Shown here: piece by piece, positions 46,541 through 54,778 of the stretch
Numbering within the stretch: the first letter of the stretch is position 1
How the letters are laid out: every line of letters starts with the position of its first letter
NCBI GenBank assembly: GCA_030849945.1
Contig: JAVDKK010000004.1
Coordinates: 1 to 64,000 of the forward strand
Reading direction: 5' to 3'
DNA: 64,000 nucleotides
From: Schauerella fraxinea
Lineage (GTDB): Bacteria; Pseudomonadota; Gammaproteobacteria; Burkholderiales; Burkholderiaceae_B
Made by a program: the position numbers and the translations under genes
The notes under the pieces: generated by a model
What the model was told of the DNA's origin: nothing
The model's input: the letters and a program-made list of their open reading frames with translations, nothing else
Database searches by the model: none

Positions 46541-47164
46541 CTAATCCATCTCATCAAAGTCGCCCCCGCGGCCGCCGAGAATAGTGCGCACTACGTCGGA
46601 CGAAAAGCCGCGTGCCGCCAGAAAGCGCGCCTGCTTGGCGTACTGAGCGGCGTCTGCCGGCCGCTCGCCTTTGAATTTTTTCTGCCAGACCTCACGGGCG
46701 CGAGCGGGCTCCGTATCTCGCAACGATGACTTGAGCTCGGCGATCTGATGATCTTCGACACCGTTCTGGCGCAACTCCGACACGATGCGCGACGTGCCGC
46801 GCGAGGTGGCGCGGCGATGTACCAGACTGAGTGCATAACGCTCGGTGGACAGCCACCCTTCGCGCTCGAGTGCATCGAGTGTGACCTCGAGGTTGTCGGT
46901 CTCTTGCACGTGCGGCTTCAACTTGCGGGCCAGCTCTTGACGGGAATGCTCACGACGCGACAAAAAGCCGACCGCTCGCGCTTTGAGCGAAAGCTGTCGG
47001 CCTTTGCGGGCTTTGGGTTCAAACTTTCTTTCGGAGGTGCGTGCGAACGCAGGCGGTTCAGCGGGTGCCGCTTCAGCTGCCAACTTAGCCGCAGCCGAAT
47101 TCGCCACATTGGGCGCCAGCGTCTCGAAATCCTCATCGTCGTCATCGTCGATATCACGCGACAT
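46541..47164 (-). CDS. recX: RecA regulator RecX
   Basis: RecX binds RecA filaments and limits their activity. The 207-residue protein starts at an ATG (47164) with AGGAGGGG five bases upstream; an in-frame start 27 bp further up is less supported. It has an acidic N-terminal arm (DIDDDDDEDFE) followed by the RecX three-helix repeats (AVGFLSRREHSRQELARKL to LGGRGGDFDEMD). It lies 96 bp after recA, the standard order. The long 60-residue N-terminal arm is extra relative to E. coli RecX. Confidence 0.93.
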   Translation of the reverse strand: MSRDIDDDDDEDFETLAPNVANSAAAKLAAEAAPAEPPAFARTSERKFEPKARKGRQLSLKARAVGFLSRREHSRQELARKLKPHVQETDNLEVTLDALEREGWLSTERYALSLVHRRATSRGTSRIVSELRQNGVEDHQIAELKSSLRDTEPARAREVWQKKFKGERPADAAQYAKQARFLAARGFSSDVVRTILGGRGGDFDEMD

Positions 47165-47260
47165 CGCTACCCCTCCTACCGCAAAACGCAAACCGCCGGC
47201 TGAGCTTTGCAGACCAGCCGGCGATCGACGTCGAACTCATGCATCCTGCCGGACGGCGGC

Positions 47261-48328
47261 TTACTCCGCCTCTTCCTTCTCGACGGCCGACGCCGGGAAG
47301 GCAGCGGCACGGCTGACGATGCCTTGGTTCTCGCGCACCTTGTTTTCGATTTCGATGGCGATGTTGACGTGCTCTTTCAGGTACTCGCGCACGTTGTCCT
47401 TGCCCTGACCGATACGATTGCCGTTGTAGCTGTACCAGGCACCCGCCTTGTCGACCACACCCGCTTGAACGCCCAGATCGATGATCTCGCCTTCACGCGA
47501 AATACCGGCACCGTACATGATGTCAAATTCGGCCTGCTTGAACGGCGGCGCAACCTTGTTCTTGACGATCTTGACGCGGGTTTCGTTGCCGATAACTTCT
47601 TCGGCCTTTTTGATCGCGCCGATACGACGGATGTCCAAGCGCACCGACGCGTAGAACTTGAGCGCGTTACCCCCTGTGGTGGTTTCGGGGTTGCCGAACA
47701 TGACGCCGATCTTCATACGAATCTGGTTGATGAAGATCACCATGCAGTTCGTACGCTTGATGCTGGCGGTGAGCTTGCGCAGCGCCTGGCTCATCAGACG
47801 GGCTTGCAAGCCCGGCAACGAATCGCCCATCTCGCCCTCGATTTCAGCCTTGGGCACAAGTGCCGCCACCGAGTCGATCACGATCAGGTCGACCGAGCCC
47901 GAACGCACGAGCGCATCGGTGATTTCGAGCGCCTGCTCGCCTGTATCCGGCTGGGAAATCAGCAGATCGGTCAAGTTGACGCCCAGCTTGTTGGCGTATT
48001 GAACATCGAGCGCGTGCTCGGCATCGACGAACGCGCAGGTGCCGCCGATTTTTTGCATCTCGGCAATGACTTGCAGCGTCAGTGTGGTCTTACCCGACGA
48101 TTCGGGACCATAGACCTCGATCACGCGGCCGCGCGGCAGGCCACCGATGCCCAGTGCGATGTCCAGGCCCAGCGAACCGGTGGAGACGACCTGGATGTCG
48201 TGCGACACCTGATTATCGCCGTACCGCATGATCGACCCTTTGCCGAACTGCTTTTCGATCTGCGAAAGCGCAGCCGCCAACGCCTTGCTCTTTTCGGCAG
48301 AAGCGGCTTTGCTGGTCTTGTCGTCCAT
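47261..48328 (-). CDS. recA: Recombinase RecA
   Basis: It forms ATP-dependent filaments on single-stranded DNA for homologous recombination and triggers LexA self-cleavage. The 355-residue protein has Walker A GPESSGKT (74-81), Walker B LIVIDSVAAL, loop L1 (AEIEGEMGDS) and loop L2 (GVMFGNPETTTGG), all intact. The ATG at 48328 gives the family start; the longer frame to 48421 is not supported. A LexA box lies about 110 bp upstream. Confidence 0.98.
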   Translation of the reverse strand: MDDKTSKAASAEKSKALAAALSQIEKQFGKGSIMRYGDNQVSHDIQVVSTGSLGLDIALGIGGLPRGRVIEVYGPESSGKTTLTLQVIAEMQKIGGTCAFVDAEHALDVQYANKLGVNLTDLLISQPDTGEQALEITDALVRSGSVDLIVIDSVAALVPKAEIEGEMGDSLPGLQARLMSQALRKLTASIKRTNCMVIFINQIRMKIGVMFGNPETTTGGNALKFYASVRLDIRRIGAIKKAEEVIGNETRVKIVKNKVAPPFKQAEFDIMYGAGISREGEIIDLGVQAGVVDKAGAWYSYNGNRIGQGKDNVREYLKEHVNIAIEIENKVRENQGIVSRAAAFPASAVEKEEAE

Positions 48329-48432
48329 GTGTGTGCTGTCCTTGACTGATCCGGGGGTAAATGGTCCGGGTGAAGATAAGGCCCGCTCGGCAAATCCTGC
48401 GGGCTTGAATGTCGAAGCCATTATTGCATCGC

Positions 48433-48456
48433 ATTATACTGTATAGAAAAACAGTA
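48433..48456 (-). promoter_or_regulatory. recA promoter with LexA (SOS) box
   Basis: On the minus strand a CTGT-N8-ACAG box (48439-48454) sits in a near-palindromic 20-bp context (48437-48456) and abuts a TATAAT -10 (48433-48438). This is the classic arrangement for LexA repression of recA, with the box in the spacer. A -35 at 17 bp is poor (GTGCAT). The site also lies 100 bp upstream of the plus-strand response regulator at 48558. Confidence 0.88.
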
Positions 48457-48557
48457 TGCACTAAATTGCCACGCGTGGAACGCTGTGCAGGGCGCTGGAC
48501 CTATGCCAGAATCCGTACCCTACTCCTTACTCATGGACGTTACGTGTTGCCTACACC

Positions 48558-49238
48558 ATGCGCATTCTGATCGCCGAAGACGACAGCATCCTGGCCGATG
48601 GCCTGTCACGCTCCCTGCGGCAAGGCGGCTATGCCGTCGACGCCGTCAACGACGGGTTGTCTGCCGACTCCGCGCTGACCGCCCAGGAATTCGACCTCCT
48701 GATCCTCGATCTCGGCTTGCCTCAACTGACCGGTCTTGAAGTGCTGCGCCGGTTGCGCGCTCGCAATTCCCGTCTGCCCGTGCTGATATTGACCGCCGCC
48801 GACGGTATCGATCAGCGCGTGAAGGGGCTCGATCTGGGCGCGGACGACTACATGGCCAAGCCGTTCGCCCTGTCCGAACTCGAAGCGCGCGTGCGCGCCC
48901 TCACCCGCCGCGGCGCGGGCGGCGGCGCCACAGTGATTCGCCATGGCAAGCTGGTTTTCGACCAGACGGGCCGCGTCGCAACCGTGGGCGATCAGCCGCT
49001 GGATCTGTCGGCGCGCGAAGTCAGCCTGCTCGAGATTCTGCTCACACGCAGCGGCCGCATGGTGAGCAAGACGCAGGTCGTCGATCACCTCTGTGAATGG
49101 GGCGAGGAAGTCAGTACCAACGCGATCGAAGTGTATGTGCATCGCCTGCGCCGCAAGCTCGAACCCAGCGGGGTCAAAATCATGACCGTACGTGGCCTGG
49201 GATATTGCCTCGAGCGAGAACCGGGTGCGACTGCCTAG
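48558..49238 (+). CDS. OmpR-family response regulator (TctD/QseB-like)
   Basis: A 226-residue regulator with receiver domain (acidic pair Glu7-Asp8-Asp9, Asp51 phospho-acceptor, KPF at about 102) and trans_reg_C winged helix (about 125-222, ending MTVRGLGYCLE). It overlaps the kinase gene by 14 bp. Together with the kinase and downstream MHS transporter it resembles tricarboxylate-responsive TctD/TctE pairs, but substrate is unproven. Confidence 0.92.
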   Translation: MRILIAEDDSILADGLSRSLRQGGYAVDAVNDGLSADSALTAQEFDLLILDLGLPQLTGLEVLRRLRARNSRLPVLILTAADGIDQRVKGLDLGADDYMAKPFALSELEARVRALTRRGAGGGATVIRHGKLVFDQTGRVATVGDQPLDLSAREVSLLEILLTRSGRMVSKTQVVDHLCEWGEEVSTNAIEVYVHRLRRKLEPSGVKIMTVRGLGYCLEREPGATA

Positions 49239-50751
49239 ATGGCGTCGGCCGGCGCCCGGGCCGATCAACCCGGAGGCGCTGGCCGTCATGCGACGCGGCG
49301 CCCGCGGCCCCACCTATACGCGCGCAAGACGCTCGCTTTTGGGCGAAATTCTCGACTGGATGTTGGCGCCGCTCTTCCTGCTGTGGCCCATGAGCGTCGC
49401 CATCACCTACGTGGTGGCGCAAAACATTGCCGACGTGCCCTACGATCAGGCGCTCCGCGACCACTTGTCCGTGCTGAGTCAACAACTCCGCGTTGAAAAC
49501 GGCCGCACCGTATTGCAGATGACGCCCTCGGCCCAGGCCGTGCTGCGCGCCAACGAAACCGAAAGCGTGTTCTGGCTCGTGTTGGGCAATCGCGGCGAAT
49601 ACCTGGGCGGCGACCGGCAACTGCCGCTGCCCCAGGCGTCGATGACGCCGCAACCGGGCCAGGTGATTTACCGCAATGACGCGCTGCGCGGCTTCGGCCT
49701 GCGTCTGGCATATACCTGGGTGGATATGGGTTTGCCCGACACCCGCCCCGCCCTGATCGTCGTGGCTGAGACCACTGAGAAGCGCACGCAACTGGCCAAC
49801 GACATCATCAAGGGCGTGATCATCCCGCAGTTTGCGGTGCTGCCGATCGCCGTGCTGCTCGTGTGGTTTGGCCTGTCGCGCGGCATTGCGCCGCTCAATG
49901 CCCTGCAGCAGCGCCTGCGGGCGCGTCGGCCCGACGATCTCTCGCCGATGGAAGAACATACGGCGCCGACCGAGATCGCCCCCCTCATCGCTGCGATGAA
50001 CGATCTGCTGGAACGGCTCTCCGGCACAGTGTCGGCGCAGCGGCGTTTCGTGGCCGATGCGGCCCATCAACTGAAAACGCCGCTGGCCGGCCTGCGCACC
50101 CAAGCCGAGCTGGCGCTGCGCGACGCTTCGCCCGAAGAGATGCAGTCCAGCCTGAGGCAGCTCGTCAAGGGATCGGAGCGCGCTACGCGTCTGGTTAACC
50201 AATTGCTCTTGCTGGCGAACGCCGAGAACCCCAGTACGATCGGCCTGGCATCGACCGATCTGAATGCTGTCGCCTGCGAGCAGACCATCGATTGGGCGCC
50301 CAAGGCGATGGCGGTGGGCACCGACCTGGGTTTCGAGAGCGATGAAGAAGTCTTGCTCATCAAGGGCAATCCGATTCTCCTGGCGGAATTGCTCAACAAC
50401 CTGATCGACAATGCCCTGCGATACACGCCCCACGGCGGACGCATTACCGTGCGGGTTGCACGACGCGGCGATCGCGTCGTGCTCGAAGTGGAAGATTCGG
50501 GCTCCGGCATCGCGCCCGAAAACCGCGATCGGGTGTTCGACCGTTTCTATCGGGTACTGGGCACGGGTTCCGACGGCAGTGGGCTGGGATTGGCAATCGT
50601 CAAAGAGATTGCTTATACCCACCATGCGACGGTCGCCATTACCGACAACACCCACGACAACGCGGTGATCCCCGGCACGCGCATCTGCGTCGTTTTCCCC
50701 GCCGAAGATGTCTTCGACCGCGATGAAATCGAGCATCACGCCTCGGACTAA
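49225..50751 (+). CDS. Sensor histidine kinase (TctE-like)
   Basis: Two membrane helices (about 35-60 and 190-215) flank a periplasmic 2CSK_N-type sensor region. Then come HAMP, HisKA with phospho-acceptor His in AAHQLKTPLAGL, and HATPase with NLIDNALRYTP, DSGSGIAPENRDRVF and GSGLGLAIVKEI. The start is uncertain: GTG 49225 gives 508 residues and overlaps the regulator stop, while ATG 49288 has GGAGG 11 bases upstream. Confidence 0.9.
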   Translation: MRLPRWRRPAPGPINPEALAVMRRGARGPTYTRARRSLLGEILDWMLAPLFLLWPMSVAITYVVAQNIADVPYDQALRDHLSVLSQQLRVENGRTVLQMTPSAQAVLRANETESVFWLVLGNRGEYLGGDRQLPLPQASMTPQPGQVIYRNDALRGFGLRLAYTWVDMGLPDTRPALIVVAETTEKRTQLANDIIKGVIIPQFAVLPIAVLLVWFGLSRGIAPLNALQQRLRARRPDDLSPMEEHTAPTEIAPLIAAMNDLLERLSGTVSAQRRFVADAAHQLKTPLAGLRTQAELALRDASPEEMQSSLRQLVKGSERATRLVNQLLLLANAENPSTIGLASTDLNAVACEQTIDWAPKAMAVGTDLGFESDEEVLLIKGNPILLAELLNNLIDNALRYTPHGGRITVRVARRGDRVVLEVEDSGSGIAPENRDRVFDRFYRVLGTGSDGSGLGLAIVKEIAYTHHATVAITDNTHDNAVIPGTRICVVFPAEDVFDRDEIEHHASD

Positions 50752-50805
50752 CCCTATAAAGCCGCTTTTATGAAACGTCTGATTACAAATTTGCAGCTGT
50801 CTTCC

Positions 50806-50830
50806 GCCTGACGTCAGAGTGTCGTCAGGC
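50806..50830. other. 8-bp inverted repeat between kinase and transporter
   Basis: GCCTGACG (50806-50813) and CGTCAGGC (50823-50830) are perfect inverted copies with a 9-bp spacer. It could be an operator for the adjacent regulator or an attenuator in the 185-bp gap before the transporter; the sequence alone cannot decide. Confidence 0.5.
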
Positions 50831-50936
50831 ACCGCCCATAACGTGTCGTTACGCATGCAGGCCCGCACTCACAAAGCAGCCGCGACGCGTGATCCGGCGC
50901 CCGATCGCCGGTGGCATAAAACGAGGAGACAATCAG

Positions 50937-52619
50937 ATGAGTACAGCAAGCAGCATGGCGAGCCCCGGTGCGCCACAGCCCGCCAACCGTGACATGACCA
51001 AGGAAGAACGCCGCGTCATTTTCGCGTCGTCGTTGGGCACGGTGTTCGAATGGTATGACTTTTACCTTTACGGCTCGCTCGCGGCCATCATCGCGGTTCA
51101 CTTCTTCTCGGGCGTCAATCCCACAGCTGCGTTCATTTTTGCCCTGCTCGCCTTCTCGGCGGGTTTTGCGGTTCGCCCCTTCGGCGCACTGGTTTTCGGA
51201 CGACTGGGCGATCTGGTCGGACGCAAGTACACCTTCCTCATCACCATCGTCATCATGGGCGCGTCGACCTTTCTGGTCGGCGTGCTGCCCAGCTATGAAA
51301 CGATCGGGATTGCCGCACCGGCGATTCTGATCGTTTTGCGACTGGCGCAAGGTTTGGCACTGGGTGGCGAGTACGGTGGCGCGGCGACCTACGTGGCCGA
51401 ACATGCCCCGCAAGGACGCCGCGGCTTCTACACGAGCTGGATTCAAACCACGGCCACCCTGGGCCTCTTCCTGTCGTTGCTCATCATCCTGGGTGTGCGC
51501 AGCGTGCTGGGCGAGGAAGCATTCCGTGCCTGGGGCTGGCGCATTCCGTTTCTGCTCTCGGTGGTGCTGCTGGGCATTTCGGTCTGGATTCGTCTGCAGC
51601 TCTCCGAGTCGCCGACCTTCAAACGCATGAAAGAAGAAGGCAAGGGTTCGAAATCGCCTTTGAAAGACTCGTTTGGCAAATGGCCCAATCTGAAACTGGT
51701 CATTCTGGCGTTGCTGGGCCTGACCGCCGGCCAAGCCGTCGTCTGGTACACGGGTCAGTTCTATTCGCTCTTTTTCCTCACGCAAACGCTGAAGGTCGAA
51801 GCCAACGCGGCCAACATCATGATTGCCGTGGCGTTGCTCGCCGCCACTCCGTTCTTCGTGGTGTTCGGGATCCTGTCCGACAAGATCGGCCGCAAACCGA
51901 TCATCATGGCGGGTTGCCTGATTGCCGCGCTCACGTACTTCCCGATCTTCAAGGCCATTACCCACTTCGCCAACCCGGCCCTGGAAACCGCGCAAGCGAC
52001 TGCGCCGGTGAAGGTGACGGCCGATCCGGCGACTTGCTCGTTCCAGTTCAATCCCGTGGGCACCTCCTCGTTCACCAGCTCCTGCGACGTGCTCAAGTCG
52101 TTCATGGCACGCAACTCGGTGAACTACGAAAACGTTGCGGCGCCGGCAGGCACCGTGGCCACGGTGCAGATCGGCAACGAGTCCTTCACCTCGTTCGAAG
52201 GTGCGGGCCTGGCGCCGGCGGATTTCAAGGGACGTACAGCCACGCTTGAAAAATCGCTGACGACCTCCATCCGCTCGCATGGCTATCCCGCCAAGGCAGA
52301 TCCCACGCAGATCAACTACGTCATGACCACCGTCATGCTGTTCATCCTCGTGCTCTACGTGACGATGGTGTACGGCCCGATCGCCGCCATGTTGGTCGAA
52401 ATGTTCCCGACCCGCATCCGGTACACGTCGATGAGCTTGCCGTATCACATCGGTAACGGCTGGTTTGGGGGCTTCCTGCCACCGGTCGCGTTCGCTGTGG
52501 TGGCTGCTACCGGCAATATCTACGATGGCTTGTGGTATCCGATCATCATTGCGGTAATGACCCTCGTCATCGGCGTACTGTTCGTCAAGGAGACGAAGGA
52601 CAATCGCATCGACGACTAA
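50937..52619 (+). CDS. MHS-family (metabolite:H+ symporter) MFS transporter with periplasmic insertion
   Basis: A 560-residue transporter of the MHS group: SSLGTVFEWYDFYLYGSLAA in helix 1, RPFGALVFGRLGDLVGRKYT loop and RLAQGLALGGEYGGAATYVAE are diagnostic for organic-acid or osmolyte symporters. Between the seventh-eighth helix region and the following helices there is an insertion of about 115 residues (about 345-460) with a cysteine pair Cys367/Cys383, not present in most MHS carriers such as ProP. ATG 50937 has a GAGGAGA Shine-Dalgarno. Control by the adjacent two-component pair is likely. Confidence 0.9.
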   Translation: MSTASSMASPGAPQPANRDMTKEERRVIFASSLGTVFEWYDFYLYGSLAAIIAVHFFSGVNPTAAFIFALLAFSAGFAVRPFGALVFGRLGDLVGRKYTFLITIVIMGASTFLVGVLPSYETIGIAAPAILIVLRLAQGLALGGEYGGAATYVAEHAPQGRRGFYTSWIQTTATLGLFLSLLIILGVRSVLGEEAFRAWGWRIPFLLSVVLLGISVWIRLQLSESPTFKRMKEEGKGSKSPLKDSFGKWPNLKLVILALLGLTAGQAVVWYTGQFYSLFFLTQTLKVEANAANIMIAVALLAATPFFVVFGILSDKIGRKPIIMAGCLIAALTYFPIFKAITHFANPALETAQATAPVKVTADPATCSFQFNPVGTSSFTSSCDVLKSFMARNSVNYENVAAPAGTVATVQIGNESFTSFEGAGLAPADFKGRTATLEKSLTTSIRSHGYPAKADPTQINYVMTTVMLFILVLYVTMVYGPIAAMLVEMFPTRIRYTSMSLPYHIGNGWFGGFLPPVAFAVVAATGNIYDGLWYPIIIAVMTLVIGVLFVKETKDNRIDD

Positions 52620-52668
52620 TCAAACGCTTCCCCTGCCGGACGAGACCGCTGCGCTCGTCTGGCCTTAA

Positions 52669-52697
52669 AAAGCCCCTTCTGGGGCTTTCTTTTTTTT
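52669..52697 (+). terminator. Intrinsic terminator after the MHS transporter
   Basis: AAAGCCCC with GGGGCTTT, 4-nt loop, then a T-rich run with eight consecutive T residues after one C. Confidence 0.93.
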
Positions 52698-52769
52698 CAG
52701 TATCGTTTCTTCAGATTCCGCTTTGACTGCATCCAGAGGTTGCTCCACAAGGGCACGGCCGTATGCGGC

Positions 52770-53002
52770 ACATTTAAATCGTCTCTGGCCCTGATATTCA
52801 GGCCATTGTCAGACGTCCCTCAGTAGACTGCAGTCTTGGTCGGTGGCTCCACCAACCGCTGTTGAACGATTGATCCCCCTGTTCGATAGCGATGGAGTAG
52901 CCGTACCAACACCGATGGCGCGCTCCCCGCGAGCTTTAAATGGCGCGTCATTGTGTGCTCCCGTACCGGCTCGGCTTTCAATAAGCCGGGCCGTTTTTTT
53001 TT
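52770..53002 (+). ncRNA. Candidate structured small RNA ending in a strong terminator
   Basis: The region 52698-53043 has no convincing gene. Three hairpins follow each other: TGGCC/GGCCA at 52787-52806 with a bulge, the palindrome AGACTGCAGTCT (52826-52837), and GGTCGGTGG/CCACCAACC-type (52839-52858). They are framed by AATCGT (52778) and ACGATT (52867). An 11-bp terminator stem (52967-52993) with nine T residues closes it. Since the MHS transporter is already terminated at 52697, this second plus-strand terminator implies a separate transcript. I do not recognise 6S, tmRNA, RNase P or SRP RNA. The start is a guess and no promoter is confirmed. Confidence 0.4.
52967..53002 (+). terminator. 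Strong orphan intrinsic terminator
   Basis: An 11-bp stem with one G-U pair (CGGCTCGGCTT with AAGCCGGGCCG), 5-nt loop and nine T residues. It points into the convergent NTF2-like gene end at 53044, with no plus-strand gene in front of it. Confidence 0.88.
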
Positions 53003-53043
53003 GGGCAAGAGGCTTTTTGTGCCCCTCCTTTTCCGCCCCTCCC

Positions 53044-53460
53044 TTACCCCGCCATCCGACGCTTGAGCATGCGCAGGATGCTACCCAACACGGGGATACG
53101 TTCGAACACCTCTTCCGAGGTGTCCCAATAGTCGCGATGCGTGGCGACCAGACCGTCCTGATCCAGCACAAGATGCGTGCTCCCATGCACGGTGATGGGG
53201 CGGCCCTTGAAGGCACAGGAAAGCCGCCAGATCAGACACCCTTGCGATCCCTCGCCGATCACGCTGTCGACGATGAATTTCGGATGATCGAGATTATCGA
53301 ACATGTGCTGGTACACCTGCCGAATTCGATCAAGCCCGACGACATCGTTGAACTGATCTTTGAACGTTGCATCCTGCGCGTAAACCGTGCCAATCGTGGG
53401 CAGCGTATCGTCGGTCAGTGCTTCAAACCATTGCCCGATCGCCTCAAAGCGTTCACTCAT
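53044..53460 (-). CDS. NTF2/SnoaL-like protein, last gene of the lipid operon
   Basis: A 138-residue nuclear-transport-factor-2-like alpha-beta barrel (YAQDATFKDQFNDVVGLD, FIVDSVIGEG, HGSTHLVLDQDGLVATHRDYWD). Such proteins bind or isomerise hydrophobic ligands; NTF2-like members recur in cfa/DUF1365 lipid clusters. Its start overlaps the SDR stop by 4 nt. Confidence 0.85.
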   Translation of the reverse strand: MSERFEAIGQWFEALTDDTLPTIGTVYAQDATFKDQFNDVVGLDRIRQVYQHMFDNLDHPKFIVDSVIGEGSQGCLIWRLSCAFKGRPITVHGSTHLVLDQDGLVATHRDYWDTSEEVFERIPVLGSILRMLKRRMAG

Positions 53461-54236
53461 AAACCTGTGGTCCTATGCAAAATCGAAAAGCGCAGCAGAT
53501 ACGGTAAGCGGCTCAACACCCGCAAACCGCCGGCAAAGCTTCGCGGAAATCTGATCTCGAAACGCCCTCGGCTGATGCCCTCGACAATGGCATCGGCAGC
53601 CGCAGGGGGTTTCATCAATCCCGGCATCTTGAAATCGTTGGCCGCTGTCATCGGGGTTTCGACGAACCCCGGATTGATGAGGTAAATCGACAAGCCCTTC
53701 GGTGCGAGTTCGAAGTAAAGCGACTCGGCCAGGTTGATCAATGCGGCCTTGGTCGCACCATATACCAACGCCTTGGGCAGCCCGGTATAGCCGGAAATAC
53801 TGCCCGTGATCGCAATACCGCCCGAGCCTTGCTTCAAGAGCGCAGGCACCAGCGTCGCCAGGGCGCGGTAGAGGCACACGACATTGAGATCGAAGCTTTT
53901 CTGGACCGCTTCGGCATCGATTTCCCAACTGTGCTGCGCGTCGTAGCGGCCGGCAAGAAACATCACCAGATCCAGGCCGCCGAGCATGGCGGATACCTCG
54001 CCGATCGCGCGCGGCCAGATGCCTTCGTCCATGACATCCATGGGATAGACGATGGCATTTGCATGCCCTGCCGCGACCGCCGCGAGTTCATCGGGACGAC
54101 GCGCCGACAGCACGACGCGCGCGCCCTCTTTCAGCAATCGCTGCGCGGTAGCGGCACCGATACCGCTTGAGGCGCCGACGATCCATACGCGCTGCCCGCG
54201 CCAATCTTTCACCCGAGGGTTCAGATCGAACATCAT
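53457..54236 (-). CDS. Short-chain dehydrogenase/reductase
   Basis: A 259-residue classical SDR: cofactor motif GASSGIG (21-27), catalytic Tyr159 and Lys163 in the YGATK motif, and a Ser in TGSISG. It could reduce or oxidise a hydroxyl/keto group on an acyl chain or lipid precursor. The ATG at 54236 overlaps the DUF3833 stop by 4 nt, so the longer frame to 54350 is rejected. Confidence 0.9.
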   Translation of the reverse strand: MMFDLNPRVKDWRGQRVWIVGASSGIGAATAQRLLKEGARVVLSARRPDELAAVAAGHANAIVYPMDVMDEGIWPRAIGEVSAMLGGLDLVMFLAGRYDAQHSWEIDAEAVQKSFDLNVVCLYRALATLVPALLKQGSGGIAITGSISGYTGLPKALVYGATKAALINLAESLYFELAPKGLSIYLINPGFVETPMTAANDFKMPGLMKPPAAADAIVEGISRGRFEIRFPRSFAGGLRVLSRLPYLLRFSILHRTTGL

Positions 54237-54778
54237 GATGGATCCTTCTGTGCATCGCGCTTGCGGAAGAACACCGTCACGTCGCCTACGTGGAAACCGA
54301 ATTTGGTCAGCACCGAACGGTTCATCATCGTCTGGTCGTCCATCTGCCACATCCAGTCGTCGAAATTGATGTCGTAGGTGGTGTCATCGACCGGGATACG
54401 CAACACGTAGGTCCAGTGCAATGCATTGCCCGCCGTGTGACCGACCGCTTCGCCGATCACGTCGCCCGCGGTGCCGCGCCAACTGCCGTCGCCCTGCCGC
54501 TTGAGCGTCCACACCCGATGCTGCAACTCGCCATCGTCGTAGACGAAGCGCTCATCCAACGTGCCGTTATTGGCATCCGTCCAGGATGGCGTAACGGTCA
54601 CATGAAAGCGCCGCGACACCTCGCCGCTGCGCTTTTGCACGATGCCCCACGCATCCATCACGCCACTGAAATACATGGGCAATTCGAGCTTGGGATTCTT
54701 GTCCGCATAGCGCGAGACGTCGACGTTGCCGCAACCTGCCAGCACCGCCAAGACAAGTACTGCCAGCCATTTCTTCAT
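54233..54778 (-). CDS. DUF3833 lipoprotein
   Basis: A 181-residue lipoprotein with lipobox VLAGC (Cys16) and the lipocalin-like DUF3833 domain (YFSGVMDAWGIVQKRSGEVSRRF and NFDDWMWQMDDQTMMNRS). Its position in the operon suggests a lipid-binding or chaperone role at the membrane. It starts inside the stop of the MFS gene and ends inside the start of the SDR gene. Confidence 0.88.
   Translation of the reverse strand: MKKWLAVLVLAVLAGCGNVDVSRYADKNPKLELPMYFSGVMDAWGIVQKRSGEVSRRFHVTVTPSWTDANNGTLDERFVYDDGELQHRVWTLKRQGDGSWRGTAGDVIGEAVGHTAGNALHWTYVLRIPVDDTTYDINFDDWMWQMDDQTMMNRSVLTKFGFHVGDVTVFFRKRDAQKDPS

Noticed and set aside
49180..50868. 562-residue minus-strand open frame opposite the response regulator and kinase
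   Set aside because: The sense strand encodes textbook two-component domains; the antisense protein is rich in Arg, Gln and His with no fold.
50814..52448. 544-residue minus-strand open frame opposite the MHS transporter
   Set aside because: It is the complement of a clear 12-helix transporter and has no recognised domain.
52820..52951. 43-residue minus-strand open frame with a GGGAG before its ATG
   Set aside because: Its composition is basic and unstructured, no family is recognised and the same stretch folds into hairpins on the plus strand; kept as possible ncRNA instead.
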